A DNA stretch of 64,000 nt from Gnetum montanum (GCA_015680685.1 MNCI01002993.1:364116-428115); one strand, 5' to 3'. Numbered from the stretch's first letter, positions 34,374 through 46,899 are shown. Numbers and translations: made by a program. Notes: a model not told the origin generated them from the sequence alone.

Positions 34374-35520
34374 TGTTGACCTTTTGATATATCAAAATCT
34401 TAAAAAATGGAGAATGTGAAAAATGTCTTTCTTTGATCTTGTAGGTCTAACAAAGAACAAGATAAGATGATGATGGGATCATAACAAGAGCTTATTTGTG
34501 TAAGGATAAGTACTCCATGAATTTGAGACAAGAGCTTCATGGTTCCAAGATGAGAGCTATGTTGAGATGACAAGAAGTATCAACTAGGATGAAATATTTC
34601 AAGGATACATGAAGCCTACAAGCTAAAAGAAGATGTTTTAGTATCTATCTAGACATCCTAGAAAATCAACACATGTCGTAGAGTTGAAGATTTAGTTTTA
34701 AGCTAGATGTTCCAAGAAAACAACAAATATCTCAATTGTTGTTGGGACATCTAAGTTAGGATGTCCCAAGTGAGACATTTGAATTTTTAGTGGGATGTCC
34801 CACCTATAAGTAGCCTTTTTTTAGCAAGACATCCAAATCTTGAATAGGAAGCTCCAACTATTCATTTTCTAGCCATTGCATAAATTTCAAGGAATATTTG
34901 GAAAGTAAAAGGCTGTAAAATAGAGTGGAATTCTTGTGAAAATGAAAAGCACTATACAAGTACTATACATTCGAATATTAATTATTTTTATCAAGTGATT
35001 GTTGTGTTATTTAATTTTTTTATCATTTTTGAATTAATTTTTATGTAAGCTCAAATTACAAAAAAATCTTAAAGTTATTTACTCTCTCTTCTTGATTCTT
35101 TTTCTCCCTTTGTAGCCTTGTGGGATTAATGTGCTTCTTGAAAGAAGGCATTTTATGAGCTTGTTGAAACATTATGAGGCTAAGTGTGTTTATAATGAGA
35201 AAAAAATTTGTGTAGAGATTACATCATTGTAAAGGTTGTAGAATTCTTAAAACCACATTTTGAGCTTGTTGGGACCTTGAGGGCTTGAGTGTATTTCTAG
35301 TGAGAAAATACTCCGAGTAGAGCTCAAAAATTATATGGGTTGTGGTTATCTTTAAACCACTTTTTGAAGGAACAATGTCCAAAGGTACGTAAGGATTCTA
35401 CTCTCTGAGTGTGAATATACCCATGTCAGGGAACCATGTAAATTTATGTGCAGTTTTGGTTGTCTTGGTTGTTCAAATTTGGAAACTTATTCAACCCCTT
35501 GTCTAAGTTCTTGATCCTTA
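34374..35520 (+). repeat. Copia 3' LTR (LTR-C)
   Basis: Begins TGTTGACCTTTTGATATATC and ends TTGATCCTTA. It is collinear with LTR-A and followed by the target duplication TAACT. Its U3 holds several GACATC/GATGTC motifs. Confidence 0.9.
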
Positions 35521-36180
35521 TAACTCTCACAACCTCACATTGCTTGAAGTTTTCTATGGTTGTATGAGTCATGGATAAGTTTTGGTCATTCCTTAGAAAT
35601 CCTCTAAGATGTACCTTATACTTGCAAAAAAGAAAAAAAGAAAAACAATGCATCAAAAGAGTTAAAATTGAATAATCTTAAACTAAAAAAATGAACAAAG
35701 ATAATAATTTAGAATCAAACTTACAGTTCTAGTAGGTAGATAGTCCCTAGATGATTTTGAAAGAGTGTTTTTATTCTATGACCTATCATCAATGTATTCT
35801 CAAAATTATACTATGAATACATAGGTGTTTTCTAGATTTGAGACAAACGCCTAACTCCTACTAAAAACAAACTTTCATTATGCTCTATATCTCTTTGAGT
35901 GTCGGGATCATCCAATATGAACTACAGCATATGGGTAAAAGATTCTACCAAGAGGGTCTATGTGATGATTGAGGCAAGATCTACCTCCAATTGTGATCAC
36001 ATAATCACACTATAGTTGTAGAGCAAATATGCTAGGAATTCTCTTGAACCAAGTCTAAACCATATCAGAATATGTCTACAAATGGATATATCTAGTATTA
36101 GCCTCTTTTGTGTGACCTTCTTGGTGTAACAAAAGATTCCCACTAGCTCCACAATTATAAAATTAGATTTTAGCAAGGTC

Positions 36181-36592
36181 CTATACATAGCCAAAACTCA
36201 TAATCATTAGAACATAGAAAGACATAGAAACATTATAACAAAAAATTTAATAAAATTAAGATCAAAATAACCTCTGTAATAACAAAATTAACAACAAATC
36301 TAAAACATAAAAAATAACCAAGTGTACCAATGCAACTACCTTCACAATATAAACCAAAATCTATCCCTTGCACTTCATGTAACGTAGCAAAAACCAATAT
36401 AATATTTTCAAAAATAGTTAGCCTATAAAACCTTAGAATAAACATTTTACAAATCCTTGACATGAACACTAATATTTGACATGGTTCGAGGCCAAGAATG
36501 ATATCTCTAGGATCTAATCAATGGAATTTTTCATGAATTAGTGATCAAATAGTTTAAATAAGCCCAAAAATTTGACATGTTGGAAAAGTATA
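36181..36592. other. Upstream flank of gene copy 2
   Basis: On the minus strand this is likely intron before exon A'. A possible earlier exon end lies near 36462 (GTCAAG), which may correspond to bases 1-98 of the window, but the match is weak. Confidence 0.3.
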
Positions 36593-36902
36593 ACCAAGAA
36601 GTATAGGATTTCTTGGTTCTTGTAGCCTACACGCTGTCACATATCTTTCAAAAATGCCTAAAAAATTATTAAACATTGAATTAATAACTTTGATAAGTAC
36701 TACATGTTGGCCACAACACTTGAAAATTTCTGCAAAAATCACAAATAACCAGGAAGTATAGGGTATATTGGTTCTTGTAGCCTACATGTTGCCACATCTC
36801 TTTCCAAAATGCTTGAAAACTTCTTAAACATTGAATTAATAAGTTTTATAAGTACTAAATGTTGGCCAAAACACTTGAAAAATTCCAGAAAATTCACAAA
36901 CC
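36593..36902 (+). repeat. Two-copy tandem repeat, 155-bp period
   Basis: ACCAAGAAGTATAGGATTTC at 36593 and ACCAGGAAGTATAGGGTATA at 36748. Both are followed by TTGGTTCTTGTAGCCTACA and then AAACATTGAATTAATAA. Confidence 0.85.
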
Positions 36903-38200
36903 AAGCCTAAGTACCCAACACTATCAATCTAGCCATGTGAACCAGAAACTATGCAACCAAAACCAAAACTGACCAATACAGATTTGGGAGGCTAGGAAAA
37001 GCTTTGAAAAAATTAAAAAAAAAATATTTTCAATTCTAGATTAAGATAACACAATCTAAAAAACCAAAATTGACCATCAACATTGCAAGACAAGGTAGAA
37101 AAAAATCACAATTGTGCTAGTTTTCAGCCAAAATTTTGACTGAAAACTTGGTTTGTAGTGAATCAACTATAGTAAACACTTTGGGAAAAATTTGTAAACA
37201 CTTTCAGAAATTTAAAGCTTCACATAAGACCCTTCTACATGGTTCCAATCATCTCTAGAGATCCAAAATTCCAATAAAAAGTGCCTAAAACCTTGCCAAC
37301 ATTATCAGTTTTTCCATTGAAAGCCTATAAAATTTCAACAAAATTCGCTAGAATGTTGAAATCTAGGTTTCTAAAAACCTATAAAAAGTTTAGAAAAAAT
37401 CCAAAGAAATATTATTCCATGTCTAGTACAGCCAAAAAATAAAAAACAATAGATCTATGTAATCAAAATTGCAAAATTTCAGCATATACAATCTAGGAAA
37501 TACATAAAAATTAAGCCAAGATTCACCAAGAATAGAGAAAAAATCCTACAAACAAGTTTGGGAAAAAATTTCAAATCTCCCTCAAATTATGTCAAAAAAT
37601 CCTGTTCTTGATTTTGATATAATCAATAGGCCTAAATCTTTAATTTGGCATAAATACATTGAAAATTTCAACCTAGGTAACCTTAGAGATGGGAAAACAT
37701 TTCTACTAAACTATGAAAAATCAGAAAAATTGTTTAGGATTTGTTACCTAGTAGATCTTGATGAAGATCCTTATCCCATAGTAAGATCTAGGTGTTTAGA
37801 AATGATATGAATAACCTTATCTATCTCATTCAAAATAGGATTTCAACTCCTCAACCTGATTTTTCTCACCATGGTTGCTAAAAGCCTCAAACCTTTGCCC
37901 TGATTTTTTTTTCAACCACCACTGCAAATTCTAGGTGCCACAGTTAGGATATTTGAAGGAAAATAGCTTCAACACTAGGGTTTACTATGGGAAATCTACC
38001 AATCCTTAAGTACTCCAAATTTTGACAAGAAAAAGAATTTGAAAAATAAAGAAAACAGTATCAATATTAAGCTTTGGAATATTTAAGAAGATAAGAAGCC
38101 TCATACATTATGTTTTGGTTGAAAGTTTCTATTTTTAACCTTATAATTTGGGATTTCAAAATCAATGTATAAATCAACACATAGCACATGAAACCTTGGC
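36903..38200. other. No gene seen
   Basis: A-rich sequence. A 73-codon open stretch at 37589-37810 resembles nothing I know. The segment could be leader or gag-region remains of the Tat element to the right, without evidence. Confidence 0.35.
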
Positions 38201-40190
38201 AATATTTTGGTTACATGATCTCCAATGTATTTGGCAAATGTGTGGAGGTTGTGATAAGGAATTTACAATTTTAAGTTCAAGCATAAACCATCCAAAGGAT
38301 ACCACCAAACTTGAAGACTTTAACAAGTTCTAGAACATCAAAATTGCACTCAAGGAAGTTTATACTTTGGCAGTTTCATGTTTATACATTGAAATCCTTA
38401 GCCAAAAATATTGGCCCAATGTATGACACCTCAAGAACACACAAATCTTATCAAGAGAACTCATACATTACCATGAAGAACTCTAGAAGCTATAGATCAT
38501 ACCCCAAACCCTAAGTGTTGAGACAAAGATTTGAAAATACTTAAAGCTTGTCAAAAATCCATAAAAATTTTTCAAACTTAATTCAAACATTGGTAATTAT
38601 GCCACACACATTGGACAAATAGATATGCCAATGTGTGGAGCTAATACGCAAGTTTTAACATGTCCAAATTTGCTTGATAGTGGCTAGGTAGGATCCACAA
38701 AACCTAGAAGGAAAAATTAACTTAGAAATAGACCTTTTAAGCTTTGAAAAATTGTTTTTATTACATATTATGCTAGTAATTAAGCCCCACAAATTGGGCC
38801 AATGTATATCCCAATGTGTGGCCATCATCAAGCCTTCAAATTGGTTAGTATAGCCTCTAAAACTTTAGACTTCTCTCAAAGACCCTAGACAATATACTAG
38901 GAACCTAAAGAAGTCAAGAACTTGTTAAAAAACCTATAAAAACTGTCAAATTTAATCCACACATTGGCAACATAATATTTACAAATTATACCAATGCATA
39001 ATCTAACATGCAGGCCTAATAAAATCTTCACCATGGTTAAAATAACCTTAAAACTTCATGTTTCCCTCTAGAGCCCTAAGCACTAACATAGGTGACTATA
39101 GAGCTATAATAATTGAGTTAAAAAACTTTAAAATTGATCAATTTAGACTCCATATGTTGTGGATTAATCCCCACACATTGGACCAATGTATAAGCTAATG
39201 TGTGAACACCAAAAAAGTCAAAAATTAATTAATAGGATTCCAAAAACTTTAGATTGCCTTCCAAAACCCAATTTGTTGACTAGGAGACTAGAAAGGTTAA
39301 AACTAAGTAAACAAAAATCCATAAAACTTGCAATTTTGATTCAAATATTGAGAATTTAGGCCTCACATATTGGGCCAATGTATATGTGAATGTGTGAACC
39401 AAACCAAACCTCTATCTTTGATCATATAGCCTAAAAGATTGTAGATCTCTTGTCAAAATTGTAGCTACTACCCTAGGAGTCTTAGAGTGCCAAAATCCTA
39501 TACTAAAGCACTAAAAATTGGCACCCACATGTCCACACATTAAGGGCACAAGCTCCACACATTGGACCAATGTATAGTCCAAAGTTTAGGCATTGGAAGG
39601 ACTTTACCTTAGGTGTTACAACTTCAAATATTACGAATTTCACCTCCTAGTTCTAGGTGTTGACATGGAAGTTCAACAAGGTTAAACATGTGGTCAAACC
39701 ATCTCCAAACCTTGGAAAAAAGGTCTTACATGTTGAGCATTAATCCCCACACATTGGAAAAACGTATAGGCTAATGTGGGGGCATGAAAAAGTGTTCACC
39801 TTACCTAGAATAATTTCAGAATAGCAAATTTCTCCACCAAACCTTGGGCACTATAGTAAGCGACTTGAAGCTTTATTAACTTGGTCAAACTCCTACTTGG
39901 ATTGGATATGTAACTCTTACATGTTGGAAAACAAGCCCCATAGGTTTGGACAATGTTTATACCAACATGTAAGGCCTTTGTCATTAAAATTTAAGTCAAA
40001 ACAAGCTCAAACACCAACATATGCCAAAAGCTTGATCCAAAGTGGTCATAAGCTTTCCTAGTAGGTTCCACAAGCCATGAATCCAACCTAAATTGTCTAC
40101 ACATTGTGAGAATAGCCTATACACACTTGGATTAAGTTTTGGGATGTTCACACATTGAAAGAAACAACTCTACATGTTGAAAATACAACT
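38200..40190 (+). repeat. Tandem array, about 190-bp period, about 10 copies
   Basis: A CCACACATTGG-type block recurs at about 38605, 38787, 38957, 39171, 39362, 39553, 39746, 39937 and 40099. Two weaker earlier copies lie near 38222 and 38411. Most units also contain CCAATGTATA and the inverted partner CCAATGTGTGG 20-40 bp later, so each can form a dyad. It lies upstream of the Tat pol, where such elements often carry tandem arrays. Confidence 0.85.
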
Positions 40191-40499
40191 TTTTAATTTT
40201 TTTAATTCCTTTTACCCCAAAAAAAAAAAAACACTTTCCCAATAGTTTACTCTTAGTTTCTAGAAGATTTTTCTATTTTCTTTAGGTTTTTATTATTTTG
40301 AAAATTTATGACCTATTTTCTCTAGCTTTTATATTATTTTGATACTTGTTTTCTCTAGCTCTTTGCTAATTTTGACAATTTGCAACCTATATTCTTGAAG
40401 TTTCCACTTATTTTGGCTATTTATAATTCACGTTCATTAGATTTTTTATTATATAAATTATCAAAAATAAAAAAATAAAAATAATTACTTATACTATTT

Positions 40500-41170
40500 C
40501 CAAGCTTGTTCAACCTTATTTGACCTAGCTTGACTACATTTGGTCTCACTTAGTATCATTTGATATCATTTGATGCCATTTGATGTCCATTGATGACAGT
40601 TTACATCATTTTGACATTTTTGGCTTTGTACAACCTTATTTGACCTCATTTAACATCATTTGATGTCATTTAACATCTTTTGGTATCATTTTGACATCAT
40701 TTGATGTCATTCAACACCATTTTGCACCATTTTAACATCTTTTGATCCTATTTGGATCCTATTTGAAACTATTTTACATAATTTTGGCAACATTTGGTAT
40801 CATTTTCCATCATTTGATATCATTCGTTGCTATCTTCCACAATTTTAACTTCATTTGGCCATGTTAAAAACCCTTCAACATCATTACACACTATTTTGAC
40901 ATCATTTTTCATCATTTGACATCATTTTTCCCATTGCTATAACTTTATTTGATGTTGATTGATATTATTTTGTACCATTTTGATCCCATTTGATGTCAAT
41001 TTTCATCATTTGACATAATTTTACATCATTTGGCCTTATTTTTATCACATTTTGACAATATTTGATCACATTTGGCCTTTTTTCATCCTCATTTGGCATA
41101 ACTGGATATCAGTTGGTAGCATTTTCTCCAATTCATTATTTTACTTGGCCCCATTATACATCATTTTAAT
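40500..41170 (+). repeat. Degenerate minisatellite, CATTTGATRTCATTT-like
   Basis: Dozens of imperfect 10-15 bp units such as CATTTGATGTCATTT, CATTTGACATCATTT and CATTTTGACATCATTT. It is a low-complexity array next to the Tat pol start. Confidence 0.85.
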
Positions 41171-41339
41171 TTTTTTGGATATTATTGTGCTCCATGGTGT
41201 TTTATTAGTATATTATTTCACATTTTTAACATTTTTTTGATAATTATATCACATAGATGCAACTTAATATGATTTTGGTTGATATGTGAGATTAGAACAT
41301 GGATACATGGGAGTAATTTAACCTAACTCTAGACTTGGT

Positions 41340-44300
41340 TGAATCGTATGGTGACATTGAAGGATCTATTGACCTTGATTACCTAGATATTAAGCTTGTG
41401 AACTTATTAAACCATATAGCATTGATAGAAAAGTTGCTTGAATGGCTTGAGTACATGCCTTGAGCTTGGTGACATTACTAAGGATTCTCTTGTTGAGGTT
41501 CCCATTACAACACAGAACATTGAGAAGAATGTGCTAAAACTAAGTTTCTTACTCAAATCATAGTAGGATCAAGACATCACCAAGGCTCTTTAGGATAATA
41601 GTAATGGCTTTTCTTGGTCATACGAAGATATGCTTGGACTACACCAATGTTTAGTCCCATATAACATCATACTTAACCCTAGTATCAAACCCATTAAGCA
41701 AAAAGTGCACAAAGTTAGAATAGATTTGGCCTTAGTAGTTTGTGATGAGATCAAGAAACTTTGCCAAGCTAGTTTCATCTGATCTATTAATTATGTTGAC
41801 TAGGTGCCCAACATAGTGGTAGTTTCCATGAAAAATGGGAGCATTCGTATATGTATCGATTTCCAAGACCTTAGGAAGGTAATCATTAAAGAAAATTTTC
41901 CATTGCCTAGTATTGATCAACTCATTAATACTAAAATTACCCATACCTTAATTTTCTTCAAGGATGGGTTCTTTGAATACAACCAAGGGAGGATGAAACC
42001 AAAGCATCAACTCTACATGACCTTCATAACCCCTTGGGAAATCTTTTCTTATTTCATGATGTCATTCAGTCTAAAGAATGCTAGTGCAACCTATCAATGA
42101 GCTATGACATACATATTCAATGACTACGTATTAGGGTTACTCAATGATTATGTTGATGACATAGCCATGAAATTTGAAGTGATCAATAACCATGCACATG
42201 ACCTCAATTTAGTACTCCAATGTTATCTCAAATATGAACTTAGACTCAATCCTAAGAAGTATGTCTTCAACATCAAAACTAGTAAGATGCTTGGTTTCAT
42301 AGTGTCTGAGGTTAGGATACATGTCATTCCTGATAAGGTTAAAGCTAGAACCAGTTTGGTAGCACCCACTACCCTTAAGTAACTAAGAGGATTACAAGGG
42401 AGATTGTAGTTTATTCATAGGTTCATCTCAAAACTTATAGATAAGCTACAATCCATGCAACACTTGCTTATGAATGGAGTCCACTATAAGTGGACTAACC
42501 AATGGTCAGAAGCCTTTGAAAACATTAATCAAGAGTTGACCAAACTATTCATTGTGTAGCCATCTCATAAGGGAAAATATTTTTACATCTATCTTGTAAT
42601 CTCCAACATGTCCATAGCCTCTCTACTCTATCAAAAATGAGATGATGGAGTAGATATATCCATTTACTACTTGAGTCATGCATTGATAGCCTATGAGACC
42701 AAATACATTGAGGTCAAGAAGTATTGTTTAGCCCTAGTCTTCTCCTTAAAGAATTGGAAACACTACCTTCTTAGAAGCCAAGTCAATGTCATACGTAAGG
42801 ATAACATACTTAAAGCCACAATAATCAATATCTATAAATGTAGCTAAATGGTGCAATGGAAGATCATAAAAATTGATCTTGACCTACATTATAGCTCCCA
42901 AGTCTCAATGAAAGGTCCAGGAATAGCTACATAACTTACAAATTTCCCAATTAAGGATAATGCAACTATCAATCCTAAGTATTCTAATGAGGGTGTCAAC
43001 ATTGTTGACGGGGTACTTGAAAGATATGATGCCATCATGCACTTTGACATAACTTCAACTACCCATGGGGCTAGTGATGCTGCCATCATAATATTATCCT
43101 CTAGTTTAATCCAACCTTTCACTTATCATTTTCAATTTTAATTTACCAACAATGTAATGGAATATGAAGGGTTAATTAGAGGAATGATGGTAGATCATAA
43201 ATAAGGAATCATATATTTAATGATAAAAATCGATTTGTAACTTGTGTTTAACCAAGTAACCAAGATCTACACATATAAAGGCAAACATTTACAACCTTAT
43301 TGTAACCTAGCTAAAAAACGCATGCCACAATTTATAGATATTGGTATCCATCATATTCCCTAAACTGAAAAAACCTTAGTTGATGTCATTGGAACCTTAG
43401 CTCTAAGTGTGATGCCAAATGGGTTAGAAAATTACCTTCCTTGATAGAGGACTATGCTCTTTCCATCACATAGAACATGAAGATACCTTTATAGCCACTA
43501 TTGAAAAAGTTCTATAATGGGAGATGTATGACACATTAAGTTCTACCTAATGTATAGTGAATCTTCACAAAACCTAACTACCTCTCAAAAAGATGTTGTA
43601 TGCAAAAGATCAAAACAATATGTCATCATAGCCAATAACACACTATATCGAAGGTCCTATGATGACTTATTTTAGTGTTCTTGGATAAAATTAAAGCTTG
43701 CACAGTTCTTAATTAGGTTTACAAGGGCATATGTAGGGGACATATAGGACCTAGAGCCATGGCGATAAAGATTAGATGATTAGGATAATATTGATTCTAT
43801 ATGGAAATTGACTACCTAGAGAAGGCTAAAACTTGTGATACATGTCAATAGCACAACAACTTAATATGTGTACCACCAATTGAGTTACATACTACTTAGA
43901 TCATGTGGCTTTTTCAATGATGGGGAATTGACATTACTATACCTATAATACCTAGCTCTTCTGTAGGACATACCTTCATCATCATTACAACTAAATATTT
44001 TACAAAGTGAGTCAAAGCTATTCCTCCAAGAAAACCAACATCTCAACAAGTTTATAAATTTGTTTTGGACATCATAGTGACATGTTTTGACTTACCTTTA
44101 ACTATAGTTATAGTTAATGGACCATAGTTTAGTAGAAAAAAATGCAAATATTTTATCATTAATTAAGCATAAAACATTCCTTTTCATCATTGTACTATCC
44201 ATAATTCAATGAAAAATCTGAAGCTAGCAACAAAGTTATCATAAATCTTCTAAAAAAGATGTTAAACAATAGCAGATGAAAGTGGCATGAACAACTCATA

Positions 44301-44761
44301 TATGCACTTTGGGCCTATAGGATAATATTTATAATTATAACTAATACCACCATGTATAGCCTAATTTATGAAACTTAACTATTTTGGCTCTTAAATTATA
44401 GGTTCCATCCTGATGGGTAGCTCTATCTATCTTTATCAATGATGAGAAGAATAAGGAGCTACGTATCATTGACCTCAATTTAGTGGAGGAGTAGCAAATA
44501 AAAATTCTCATTCACATTGAATGCTATCAAGAGAGGCAGAAAAAACATCATCATCATGATTTTAATAGATGAAAATTCAAGGATGAAGACCTTGTCCTTA
44601 AGGTCATTTGTGAACATGTGGATAAGTTCTTGGCCAATTGGGAAGGATCTTTCTTGGTCACCAAAGCTTATGAAAATAGAGCATTCAAGCTAGTGAACAT
44701 GGATGAAAATGAGTTGACCAATATGGTTAACCATTCCTCTCTCAAACTATATTATATTTAA
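41340..44761 (+). pseudogene. pol: Tat-lineage Ty3/gypsy pol, degenerate
   Basis: Domain order is RT, RNase H, a second RNase H-like domain, then integrase. Before RT the frame reads WSYEDM near 41617 and then KPIKQKVHKVRIDLAL. The RT has RICIDFQDLRKV, ENFPLPSIDQLI, ITPWEIFSYFMM, LKNASATYQ and the intact catalytic YVDD near 42154. The first RNase H/connection has YYLSHALIAYETKYIEVKKY. A second region at about 43030-43190 has HFDITSTTHGAS and FTNNVMEYEGLIRG, as in the extra archaeal-type RNase H of the Tat branch. Integrase shows CDTCQ near 43838, WGIDI (first Asp), a second Asp site changed to N (IVNGP), and SEASNK (Glu) near 44220. The C-terminus ends with ENELTNMVNHSSLKLYYI and stop 44759-44761, typical of Tat pol. 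Many stops occur. Gag was not found upstream, and the LTRs were not delimited. Confidence 0.85.
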
Positions 44762-46890
44762 TGCTAACCTATTTTCCTATAGCCTTTGTTTTCCTTTATT
44801 TGTAGGAATGAGTGAATGATCAACATTAACAATGTTTATAGCCTATAAAAAGTAATCCTATGTGACCTATTATCTATTTTTGGCATCTTAAAGAATTGAA
44901 AACTTTGTACAAGTTTGTGAAACAAGATATAGATTTGTCATGTTTTATAGGTTATAACCAGTAGTGGCCTATATCTATTTGTTACCTCATGTTGTCTTAT
45001 GTAATCTCTTGTAATCACATGTTTTCTTGTTCTCTTAGAGTTGTACCTACAGGATGAAGCCTAAAGTCATCATAAAGATGCAACTAATCATATTAGTGAG
45101 TTACCACATGACCTCAATGCATGAGATTTGATTAGCTTATCCAAATATAGTGATTACCTCACATCACTTCCATTACACATCTTGAACCATATCCACATAG
45201 CCAAAGTATAGCCTTCCTTACCTTGCTAACAATGAAAATCTACGTTTGAAAATTGTGCACCATGGCCCTATGAGATCATCTTCAACATGCCCCATGATCA
45301 AGTTTTTTGGAGGTAACACATCTTTTTTAGTGGGAAAACACAATAAAATTTGGCCTTAGTAGTGAAAGCCAATGAAGGTCTCACTGCTTAAAAAAAGAAA
45401 AAAAATGAAAATAAAATTAGCAAGAAAGATAAGAGGCCAAGGTAAATTGAAGCTAATCAAATCAGTGGTTCTAAAACAAAGGAGTCCAATAATGGACTAA
45501 TGGTTCCTCTTAGACACCATCCTGTAACTAGTAGTTCAAGAAAGAATCATGAAGACTCCTTTCAGCCAATACGTGCGTCACCACCATAACATAACCATAA
45601 TTTCAACATTTGGAATTTATTATTAGCCTATGTGACCATTTCCTAATAATCAATATAGCCTTTATCTCATCTCAAATTCATAACATTCCATTGTAATCTT
45701 ATTTTACCATTGTGAACACTTGTTGGAATGGTTTGATAACTATGAAATCAAATGTAGAGAGGAAGCATTGGTGATGAACCCATGGTGATGATTTGAATTA
45801 TTTGTTAATTTCTCTTGCATTAGTCTTCCAAACATCAATAAATATGGCTAATGAAATACCTCAAGGAAAATTTATATTATGCATAACAAACCTAATAGCC
45901 TAAAATTTGCATGGTAATTTAATGGGAATTCAAAGGTAGAAATAATGACATATTTTCACAACAAAAATCCTACCTTGTAACCTTATTTTGATATAGTTTT
46001 GGATATTTCTTCATGTGTGGAATGAAATTTATAGTTCACAAGTTGTAAATTTCATTTAAGCTAATGTGCGAAGGCTCAAAATATAAATGTGTTGCAAAAA
46101 GCCAAAAACATTGGTGGCATACATGTTGAAGTTTGGACCATGAAAATAGCTCAAATGTGCCATAAAATTTGGATAGAAAATATTCATACATTGTTGGTCC
46201 ATATGCTACACTTTTTGGGTGGAGAAAATGACAAATATGTTGGTATTTCAGCCCATGAAAGTAAAAAGACATTAGTGTATCATATGCTATAGATTTTGGC
46301 CATAAAAAGTATGTTAGAAAATTTGCATAGAATGTTAGAAATTAAGTAGAATTAAATCAATGAAGAATAAACATATTCACAATCTATTAAAGTAAAAGTT
46401 TGCATTATTTTAGGAACTTTTGAGTCATTTTTCTTTTAGCCAAACTAGAGACTTTTAGAGTAGAGAAAAATTATAAAGTCCATAGTCATTTCCAATCATT
46501 ACAAATCACCTGAGTAGAGAGAAATAATGATAAGTAAATTTTAAGAGCATATTTTTGCAAATATTGTATTAAAACACACCTTGGAATCTACATTGGCACT
46601 TAAATATATTCTTATATTTCTTGAGTTTCCAAAGTCCATAATCTATATTTTCTGAATATTTTCTTTCAACATTTTCTTTCATAGTGATTAATATCAAAGT
46701 TTGCAATTTCAGTTTGTTTTGCTATATTTTATGTATTTTTCCATTCTTATTTTTTGTACTGAACTTTGAAATTAAAATGTTTTCTTGTACTTATTTTCAT
46801 CACTCAATAATAAACATTCAAGTCCTCAAATGATTAGCAAGATCATTTGAAGTGCTCTTGATCCTTTTTCAAGGCCTATGGATTTGAGGT
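44762..46890 (+). other. Downstream of Tat pol, possible relic ORF
   Basis: At about 45060-45590 there are coding-like pieces, including NENLRLKIVHHGPMRSSSTC, a Lys-rich run and PVTSSSRKNHEDSFQPI before a stop. This could be a 3' extra ORF of the element, but it is unrecognised. At 46200-46290 there are two loose 80-bp repeats (CATATGCTA...). The rest shows nothing. Confidence 0.3.
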
Positions 46891-46899
46891 TAGACTATT

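Larger units (their letters stand above)
23188..35520 (+). mobile_element. Ty1/copia element, 12.3 kb with nested insertions
   Basis: The left LTR (23188-24309, 1122 bp) and right LTR (34374-35520, 1147 bp) align along their whole length. They are bounded by the same 5-bp target duplication TAACT (23183-23187 and 35521-35525), so this is one insertion, and it lies in exon B' of gene copy 2. A primer site follows the left LTR, and a purine tract AAAAAGGGAAAGA precedes the right one. Only gag is recognisable in the interior. Protease, integrase and reverse transcriptase could not be identified. The interior also carries a solo LTR, a subtilase pseudogene, a PIF1-like helicase fragment and a MITE, which explains its length. 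The left terminus has decayed from TG to TA, and the right from CA to TA. Confidence 0.9.
19163..36180 (-). pseudogene. Seven-exon gene of unknown function, copy 2 (split by two insertions)
   Basis: Minus-strand copy of the gene at 1614-5131. Inferred exons are A' 36180-35725, B' 35620-35526 joined to 23187-23018, C' 22880-22637 joined to 21621-20803, D' 20676-20512, E' 20430-20293, F' about 20140-19361 and G' 19234-19163. Exon sizes differ from copy 1 by 24 nt at most. Introns keep GT..AG ends, except that the acceptors before B' and F' are eroded. Exon B' is cut by the copia element 23188-35520, and exon C' by the solo LTR 21622-22636. Protein blocks include NTLMIGHRIKTLFQNHLGTI (A'), SMVDVTILRCFEKKIQLKWG (C'), basic clusters KKIKK and RKKIRK that could be nuclear signals (C'), LEKLEFMKGLMNDMVDKLQQ (E'), and GLNLGDIDWTNMSEEQIL (F'). 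The acidic-proline tail ends NDPPPPPIA. It has fewer stops than copy 1 but is still dead as it stands. Function is unknown. Confidence 0.8.
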
